37,527 bases of DNA from Akkermansiaceae bacterium. Its GTDB lineage: Bacteria > Verrucomicrobiota > Verrucomicrobiia > Verrucomicrobiales > Akkermansiaceae. The stretch spans positions 1-37,527 of the forward strand of contig SUVN01000022.1 of the NCBI GenBank assembly GCA_015061985.1, in the 5' to 3' direction. Below are positions 32,840 to 37,527 of the stretch, one piece after another; position 1 is the first letter of the stretch; every line of letters starts with the position of its first letter. The position numbers were made by a program, and so were the translations under genes. The notes under the pieces are model-generated. The model saw only the letters and a list, made by a program, of their open reading frames with translations. It was not told where the DNA came from and ran no database searches.

Positions 32840-34297
32840 TCAACGCTCAAAGCTACTTTTTCCGCTATCGGTGCTCTTCTCTGCCGTCCTCGGCTCCTTG
32901 CTCTCAAGCCCCTCTTCCGGTGCCGGGTAGATGGTCTCCTGCTTTATCTCCGGTGACATATTACAATACAAACGGACAGCCTCGTCCAGATTGTCCATCG
33001 GAACGGCTGCAGCACGCTCCAGTTCAGAGCGAACCTTCAGCGCCCACCACACAGGAATCAACGTGATTATCAGAGCAGCAAACGCCCAAACACACATCAC
33101 AATGATAAAAACATTTAATAGGATGTCTGCAAAATTATTCCACTTGCTTAGTAAATGTGCAGAAAGAGGTGTGTAAAGTAGAAGTAGAGATAGAAGAACT
33201 CCGATGCCGAGCAAGAGGATCATTACATCAACAACTTTATCATTCAATGGTTCTGCGTCTCGAGCATTAAAAGTCTGCAACCGCTTAAAATCCACGGCCG
33301 CAGAATCATCCCTGTGTTCGCTCGCACGTTTAAAGCACTCTAAAGCCAAAGAGTAACAAATGCCTCTTTCATACGAGGAAAGAAAAAATCCGCTTTTCCA
33401 GCTCCCTTCAAATAACCTTCCATGATAAAAAGTTTTTTCACATCGCAATCCAGCTTGCGCTAACCAAAAAACAGCCTTTTGATGATCGGAATAAGACTTA
33501 CAGAAATGATAGAAATGAGAGCTATAGTTTGAGCGACAAGAATGAAACTTTGCAAGCCACATCATCGCCTCAGTATCGCCCTGGAGCGCCACTCTTTCAT
33601 ACCATTTTTCAGCAATTACGTCATCAAGAGTCACATCGCGGCCCTTTTCATAGCGAGCAGCTAACTCCCGCTGGGCTTCACTGAAACCGCGAATGGCTTT
33701 TTCAAAGGTTATATACAGAGGATGCCGACGAATGACCGGGTAGCGGCGAAGTGCTTCCCGGAGCGCCTCCATATCCGGCAATTCCGTTTCAGATGCTCCA
33801 TTACCAAGCATCAGGGCCGCTTCCACATCTCCTTGCACGGCGGCTCGATGCAGCCAAAGACTGGCATCTGCTACAGATAATCCTGCACGCATCCCCAGCA
33901 ACCGCTGAGCCGGAGCATAGCCTTGTTCCGCCGCCTTTCTACAGAAATTAATCTCAGCATCTGAACCATAACCAAGATACAGCATCATATACTGAGCTTC
34001 CGGACAGCCAAGCCGCGCAGCCTTTAGAAAACAATCATAGGCCCAGTCACCTCTCCCAGTTCTCCTCAGTCGATGAGCGATTTCGCATAACGCTTCCAGA
34101 GCCGGAGCATACCCCAGCTGCGCAGCTTTTTCATAACAATCGGCAGCCTTGTCATTGTCCCCTGTTTCCTGCAAGCGGCGAGCGGTGGCGTATAACGCTT
34201 CCGCCTCGTCAGCAGAGGGGACACTATTGGCCATTTCCGGCTTGGAATCCGGCAAGATTTCTGTGGTATTTCTTTGATGGGATGATTCGTTGGACAT
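32840..34297 (-). CDS. Sel1-like repeat membrane protein with two C-terminal TM helices
   Basis: 485 residues without signal peptide. The N-terminal two-thirds holds diverged Sel1/TPR units (DKAADCYEKAAQLGYAPALEA, CRKAAEQGYAPAQRLLG, RAAVQGDVEAALMLGNG). Two hydrophobic helices follow near 355-378 (VMILLLGIGVLLSLLLLY) and 397-420 (LLNVFIIVMCVWAFAALI), then a polar tail of about 65 residues. Both ends are predicted cytoplasmic, the opposite orientation to the 845-residue protein. Forty-three nucleotides separate it from the metalloprotease-like gene, so they may be co-transcribed. Confidence 0.87.
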   Translation of the reverse strand: MSNESSHQRNTTEILPDSKPEMANSVPSADEAEALYATARRLQETGDNDKAADCYEKAAQLGYAPALEALCEIAHRLRRTGRGDWAYDCFLKAARLGCPEAQYMMLYLGYGSDAEINFCRKAAEQGYAPAQRLLGMRAGLSVADASLWLHRAAVQGDVEAALMLGNGASETELPDMEALREALRRYPVIRRHPLYITFEKAIRGFSEAQRELAARYEKGRDVTLDDVIAEKWYERVALQGDTEAMMWLAKFHSCRSNYSSHFYHFCKSYSDHQKAVFWLAQAGLRCEKTFYHGRLFEGSWKSGFFLSSYERGICYSLALECFKRASEHRDDSAAVDFKRLQTFNARDAEPLNDKVVDVMILLLGIGVLLSLLLLYTPLSAHLLSKWNNFADILLNVFIIVMCVWAFAALIITLIPVWWALKVRSELERAAAVPMDNLDEAVRLYCNMSPEIKQETIYPAPEEGLESKEPRTAEKSTDSGKSSFER

Positions 34298-34347
34298 GAT
34301 TACTAAACGGTTTGTAATTGAGATTTAACGCGGCTAAGGATTCAGTG

Positions 34348-34620
34348 TTATGAATTCTTAAACAACCACCAGCCGAAACGCAATGCGGCCGGCACGCAGA
34401 ATATGGTGCCCAGCACCAACAACAGCTCCGATTGCAACCAACCGCCTATGGTACCGAGAATTATTCCTATGGCCGCTAATATGAAATATCCAATAATGAT
34501 GTTTGTGTTTGATATTGAAGATTGCTCCTGTGTTTCATCCCCGTTGGATGAGGGCGTATCACTTTCTGAGAACTTTCCGAAGGACAAACGTGAGAATGGG
34601 AATGAATGCGATAAGTGCAA
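34348..34620 (-). CDS. Small two-TM protein, copy 1
   Basis: Up to 90 residues; the hydrophobic part (IIIGYFILAAIGIILGTIGG, then LLLVLGTIFCVPAALRF) forms two membrane helices. The start is uncertain: the ATG at 34620 makes the first 20 or so codons overlap the 51-codon gene upstream in another frame, and no later ATG exists; TTG at 34587 is an alternative. The membrane part aligns without gaps to the upstream 51-residue protein (about 13 identities in 46, including LQxE and the late Pro), so the two are ancient tandem paralogues. A second copy lies at 35937. Function unknown. Confidence 0.6.
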   Translation of the reverse strand: MHLSHSFPFSRLSFGKFSESDTPSSNGDETQEQSSISNTNIIIGYFILAAIGIILGTIGGWLQSELLLVLGTIFCVPAALRFGWWLFKNS

Positions 34621-34714
34621 CCGTCTGCAGGGTTTCGTCCTGTAACGCCATGCCTAAAATCCCGAAAACTGCCGCTATGGCAAGCAGTATGAATATTGCT
34701 ATTGTTTGTTTCAT
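34559..34714 (-). CDS. 51-residue two-TM protein, copy 1 (short ORF)
   Basis: Starts at ATG 34714: MKQTIAIFILLAIAAVFGIL, then a short polar link (QDET) and a second helix (VALIAFIPILTFVL) ending in RKVLRK. Two membrane helices with a positive C-terminal tail. Coding is supported by the second copy at 36115, which keeps the frame with one substitution (Phe to Cys) and at least one synonymous change (ATA to ATT). It overlaps the next small gene by up to 62 nt in another frame. No Shine-Dalgarno sequence. Small holin-like or regulatory membrane peptides have this build; the function is unknown. Confidence 0.68.
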   Translation of the reverse strand: MKQTIAIFILLAIAAVFGILGMALQDETLQTVALIAFIPILTFVLRKVLRK

Positions 34715-34769
34715 ATATGTATGTGTGTTAATGTTGAAAGAAGCTTATTTCCTTATCCCCGCCGGATGT

Positions 34770-34819
34770 AAAGCGCAGTCGGTATTACCAGGTTCCTCTT
34801 TACCCCTGCCCATAGCCCG
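34770..34819 (-). pseudogene. Degenerate ankyrin-gene 3' fragment
   Basis: GCGCAGTCGGTATTACCAGG here matches GCGCAGCCGGTATTACCATG in the 3' end of the ankyrin gene (near 36400, coding EHGNTGCA), and CCTGCCCATAGCCCG matches its last codons. No open frame remains. Confidence 0.6.
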
Positions 34820-34875
34820 TGGAGTGAATTTAAGAAAAACTTTAATTAGTAGTGGTAAACATCTTTAATCAAATT

Positions 34876-35907
34876 TCATTTTTTCCTCTTTTTCAATTCT
34901 TCATTTTGTTCTTTTGTTTCAAAAGGTTTTTTGTAATCCGAGGGGATATAGTCCCCTTTTTGAGACCTGAACTCGCTATGCCTATTGCCAAAATTGGGAC
35001 ACCATATATACTTGCATTTTCCCAACGTATCGCCCATCATACAGGGACGGCAGACAGGACGCGAGGCCGTATCATATCCTCTCGTACTCTCAAATTCTAT
35101 GTTAGGATCCATTTCTACCACTTTCTGATAATGGTTCCGGAAATATGTCAACAATGCAGCATCGTGATTCCTGATTGCCTGTTTCAATGCTATTTTCTGC
35201 TCTTTCAATGACTTATTCTCTGCATATGATTTATAAGCTTTTTCATATGTTGTACCACTGACCTCTATGGGTAAAGAACCCGATAGCTCAAACAGCAATT
35301 GTTTCAACTCCTCCTTCGTCATATTTTTCGTAGCAGGATATTTTTTTGCTATTCGTGTCATCGTATTGAGCTGAGCCGTCATCGCAAGCGCTTCCATACG
35401 GTCAGTCAATTCAGCATAACGCTTGAGGATATCGGAATCACCGGCACTGCTTTTCTCAAAGCCAACGAAAGAAATCAAGCTGTTTTCATTTTCTTTATGA
35501 TCTGACGCATGCTGTTTTTCATGCGCAAATATAGCTTTTTTCAGGAAGTCTTCCGGTATATGATGAGAGTCAGCGACTTGCTTAATTTGCAAGTGATCGA
35601 CTTGGATAGCCGAGTTGAAGTCCGAAACAGCATATTGCTTTACTTTTCCATTTTCAAACTTCACAGTCAACTTATAGGCATGTTCCACCCATCCCGCCAT
35701 TCCTTTCGAAAATTGGAACGATTTGATACGATAAGTCATGTAGCCGTTTTTCTTATCAGCAGTACAGACGAGTTCTTCCCCCTGCACGGAATATTCTCTT
35801 GGGGACTGGGCATATGATTGCATCTTCGTTTGCGCCGTGACCGTCGGCATGGCTGCTATCCCCAAAAGCGTGAGAACAGTTATTGATAATGCTTTAATGA
35901 TATTCAT
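34876..35907 (-). CDS. Secreted HExxH-motif protein with C-terminal cysteine pairs
   Basis: 343 residues from the ATG at 35907, chosen because it gives a clean signal peptide (MNIIKALSITVLTLLGIAA...VTA); an upstream start at 35997 would run into the duplicated small gene. A zincin-like motif FAHEKQH (His129, Glu130, His133) is followed by a helical region with candidate third ligand in ELTDRMEALAM (165-175). The C-terminal part has VCRPC and KCKYIWC, a possible second metal site or disulfides. The end is very Lys-rich. The peptidase family is not recognised and activity is a prediction. The gene lies between the two copies of the small membrane-protein cassette. Confidence 0.75.
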   Translation of the reverse strand: MNIIKALSITVLTLLGIAAMPTVTAQTKMQSYAQSPREYSVQGEELVCTADKKNGYMTYRIKSFQFSKGMAGWVEHAYKLTVKFENGKVKQYAVSDFNSAIQVDHLQIKQVADSHHIPEDFLKKAIFAHEKQHASDHKENENSLISFVGFEKSSAGDSDILKRYAELTDRMEALAMTAQLNTMTRIAKKYPATKNMTKEELKQLLFELSGSLPIEVSGTTYEKAYKSYAENKSLKEQKIALKQAIRNHDAALLTYFRNHYQKVVEMDPNIEFESTRGYDTASRPVCRPCMMGDTLGKCKYIWCPNFGNRHSEFRSQKGDYIPSDYKKPFETKEQNEELKKRKK

Positions 35908-35936
35908 AAGATTGAGAAAATCGAAATAAAGAATAT

Positions 35937-36176
35937 TCAGAGAGCAGGCACGCAGACTATGGAGTCCAATACTAACAAAGGCTCCGATTGTAACCAACCG
36001 CCTATGGTACCGAGAATTATTCCTATGACCGCTAATATGAAATATCCAATAATGATGTTTGTGTTTGATATTGAAGATTGCTCCTGTGTTTCATCCCCGT
36101 TGGATGAGGGCGTATCACTTTCTGAGAACTTTCCGAAGGACAAACGTGAGAATGGGAATGCATGCGATAAGTGCAA
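35937..36176 (-). CDS. Small two-TM protein, copy 2 (shorter C-terminus)
   Basis: 79 residues, nearly identical to copy 1 up to VCVPA, where homology stops and the frame closes after one more residue, removing the last 11 residues of copy 1. The divergence coincides with the edge of the duplicated block, so this copy was probably truncated at the breakpoint. The start has the same ambiguity: ATG 36176 overlaps the 51-residue gene. Confidence 0.55.
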   Translation of the reverse strand: MHLSHAFPFSRLSFGKFSESDTPSSNGDETQEQSSISNTNIIIGYFILAVIGIILGTIGGWLQSEPLLVLDSIVCVPAL

Positions 36177-36389
36177 CCGTCTGCAGGGTTTCGTCCTGTA
36201 ACGCCATGCCTAAAATCCCGAAAACTGCCGCTATGGCAAGCAGTATGAATATTGCAATTGTTTGTTTCATATATGTATGTGTGTTAATGTTGAAAGAAGC
36301 TTATTTCCTTATCCCCGCCGGATGTAAAGTGCACAGGTGGTATTACCAGGTCCCTCTTTACGCATCCTCATACTCCTGCCCATAGCCCG
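35945..36389 (-). repeat. Segmental duplication, copy 2
   Basis: Counterpart of 34391-34819. It runs into the intact 3' end of the ankyrin gene, so the source organisation was probably ankyrin gene followed by the small-gene pair. Confidence 0.88.
36115..36270 (-). CDS. 51-residue two-TM protein, copy 2 (short ORF)
   Basis: Same product as the copy at 34559-34714 except Phe to Cys in the second helix (ALIACIPIL). It begins 88 nt after the ankyrin gene stop and overlaps the 79-residue gene. Retention of the frame in both copies, with a synonymous difference, supports translation. Confidence 0.66.
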   Translation of the reverse strand: MKQTIAIFILLAIAAVFGILGMALQDETLQTVALIACIPILTFVLRKVLRK

Positions 36390-37203
36390 AGATGACTTTT
36401 GCGCAGCCGGTATTACCATGTTCCTCCGCCAGTTGCAAAGCGGTTTTCCCCTGATTATTTGTGAGATACTTTTTCACCTTTCCGGATTCCATCAAATTCC
36501 TGACGCAAGCGACATACCCCTCCCGCGCAGCCAGATGCAAGGGGGTATTGCCATCGTTATCCCTCGCATTGACATCTGCGCCGGCATCAATGAGGCGCTC
36601 AACCTCTTTGCTATCACCTGCCAGGACCGCCCGATGCAGCTCCGTGTAGCCGTTCGTCTCTTCGCTATCATCCTTGTCCCTATCATTGGTATGATAATGG
36701 TGTTCATTGATGATGTAATGACGGTTCGTCACGTTCTTCTCCTCAATCGTGGTGTTGTCAATCAGGGTGTCACCGGCTTGCTGATTGATGGTGTTGTTCA
36801 CATATACGGCTATGCCGCCGAACAGGCCACCGGCAAGCACCACGCAAAGCACTTTACGCAGGAACGGCACCCGGAACGAAGCCCCCAGCAGGCCCAGCAG
36901 CAGGGCACTCACATGCCAGGACAACAGTATGGGGATGATGATGAAGCTCAACAGTGTGACTGCCAGAGCCCAGATAAACATACCCACACAACCTAAATCC
37001 CTGATGCTGAGCAACATGATAAACGCAGGCATATTGCCCATGGAGCCACAAACCACACCGGCATAAATGCAAAGCAAAAAGAATGCGATGAGAATGCCGA
37101 GCGGCCCCGTTGTCACGATACCGCCTGCAGTGGCGGCCATACAACCCGCACCGACTGCCAGCACCAGCAGACACCTGAAAATAACGCTTAATCTGTATTC
37201 CAT
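36358..37203 (-). CDS. Polytopic membrane protein with C-terminal ankyrin repeats
   Basis: 281 residues. The first 135 are hydrophobic with about five membrane helices (near 6-28, 33-53, 70-92, 95-110, 118-135). A polar, Asn/His-rich linker follows (about 137-180, NEHHYHTNDRDKD), then three ankyrin units to the end: GYTELHRAVLAGDSKEVERL, LIDAGADVNARDNDGNTPLH, VRNLMESGKVKKYL...GKTALQLAEEHGN. It heads the minus-strand locus, and two palindromes lie upstream, the nearer one 15 nt before the ATG. Topology of the ankyrin part is uncertain. No catalytic residues are seen. Confidence 0.86.
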   Translation of the reverse strand: MEYRLSVIFRCLLVLAVGAGCMAATAGGIVTTGPLGILIAFFLLCIYAGVVCGSMGNMPAFIMLLSIRDLGCVGMFIWALAVTLLSFIIIPILLSWHVSALLLGLLGASFRVPFLRKVLCVVLAGGLFGGIAVYVNNTINQQAGDTLIDNTTIEEKNVTNRHYIINEHHYHTNDRDKDDSEETNGYTELHRAVLAGDSKEVERLIDAGADVNARDNDGNTPLHLAAREGYVACVRNLMESGKVKKYLTNNQGKTALQLAEEHGNTGCAKVISGYGQEYEDA

Positions 37204-37217
37204 AGCCAGATTGATGA

Positions 37218-37238
37218 TACAGCATTATAAATGCTGTA
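37218..37238. promoter_or_regulatory. Palindrome next to the ankyrin gene start, possible operator
   Basis: Perfect 9-bp inverted repeat TACAGCATT / AATGCTGTA with a 3-nt centre. On the minus strand the centre reads TATAAT, so a bound repressor would cover a -10 box; it ends 14 nt before the ATG. Confidence 0.55.
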
Positions 37239-37400
37239 GTCATGCATTGGCTTGTTAATTTCTTTATTCTGAATAACAAGCAGAAATCAAGGAGCATGAA
37301 GAGAAAGCATTTGCAACAGGCTTGTCTACGCGACCGAAATGCTGTATAAGACTGACGACATAACAAAAAAAACACAGACAACCGTTAGATATGGCTTGCA

Positions 37401-37419
37401 TCAGCATTTATAATGCTGA
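37401..37419. promoter_or_regulatory. Second copy of the palindrome, possible operator
   Basis: TCAGCATT / AATGCTGA with a TAT centre, sharing the CAGCATT-NNN-AATGCTG core of the site at 37218. The centre reads TATAAT on the plus strand here. Confidence 0.55.
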
Positions 37420-37527
37420 ACCACCTACCGAAAGGACTACGAAAAGAACAAAGGACATCACCGGATATTAACCACTGAATATAAACGATACAGCAAGATT
37501 GATTCTTGAAGCGTCGGAGAAGATGGG

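Larger units (their letters stand above)
34391..34819 (-). repeat. Segmental duplication, copy 1
   Basis: Roughly 430 bp nearly identical to 35945-36389, carrying the two small membrane-protein genes, their shared leader, and a fragment of an ankyrin gene 3' end (CCTGCCCATAGCCCG at 34805-34819). It lacks about 14 nt relative to copy 2. Confidence 0.88.
37204..37527. other. Right-end intergenic region with palindromes, no gene seen
   Basis: 324 nt without a supportable gene; the only ATG-led frames are very short. It contains two matching palindromes and extra half-sites (AATGCTGT near 37338), consistent with a control region for the ankyrin gene and possibly for a gene beyond the window. Confidence 0.5.

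Noticed and set aside
34403..34645. Plus-strand 80-codon frames in both duplicated blocks (also 35959-36201)
   Set aside because: Cysteine- and Asn-rich with no membrane or domain pattern; the minus-strand frames keep hydrophobic helices and paralogy.

Overview
The window looks like a chromosomal segment of a Gram-negative, host-associated bacterium of the Verrucomicrobiota, probably near Akkermansia. The evidence is a giant beta-strand-repeat surface protein ending in a PEP-CTERM sorting tag, outer-membrane-type proteins, many lipoproteins, start codons with little or no Shine-Dalgarno sequence, and the family content. The assignment is inference from gene style; no rRNA or marker gene is present.

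Layout. 1-7.6 kb: a 2.4-kb-residue secreted protein with an S6 (IgA-protease/SPATE-like) serine-peptidase head, a long beta-solenoid-like repeat body and a PEP-CTERM tail, ending at a clear terminator. 7.6-8.5 kb: a small outer-membrane beta-barrel-type protein. 8.5-14.7 kb: a tightly overlapping four-gene yej-like oligopeptide ABC importer operon (permease, permease, binding lipoprotein, one ATPase) on the minus strand. 14.8-20.0 kb: housekeeping genes: cytoplasmic alpha-amylase, two rRNA pseudouridine synthases, a cytoplasmic TPR protein behind a strong promoter and 5' hairpin, and an ankyrin lipoprotein. 20.1-24.0 kb: thiE-thiM (thiamine salvage), a Thr-Lys-Lys tRNA cluster, nagB (amino-sugar catabolism) and hemW.

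24.0-37.2 kb is the accessory-looking part: at least twelve consecutive minus-strand genes, nearly all secreted or membrane-bound and built from solenoid repeats. They comprise three large Sel1-repeat proteins, a DnaJ-zinc-finger-like lipoprotein paired with a Sel1/HExxH metalloprotease-like protein, a two-TM Sel1 protein, a second HExxH-type secreted protein, a polytopic ankyrin protein, and a duplicated cassette of tiny two-TM proteins. One of those tiny genes (51 codons, two copies) is below common ORF length cut-offs. A roughly 430-bp segmental duplication brackets the second metalloprotease-like gene and carries degenerate ankyrin-gene fragments. Two copies of a perfect palindrome lie upstream of the ankyrin gene, one overlapping a TATAAT box. 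This locus is the best candidate for an undescribed envelope system; its function cannot be derived from sequence alone.

Several genes (nagB, amyA, yejB, possibly thiE) have promoter-like hexamers so close to the ATG that leaderless or near-leaderless mRNAs are likely.
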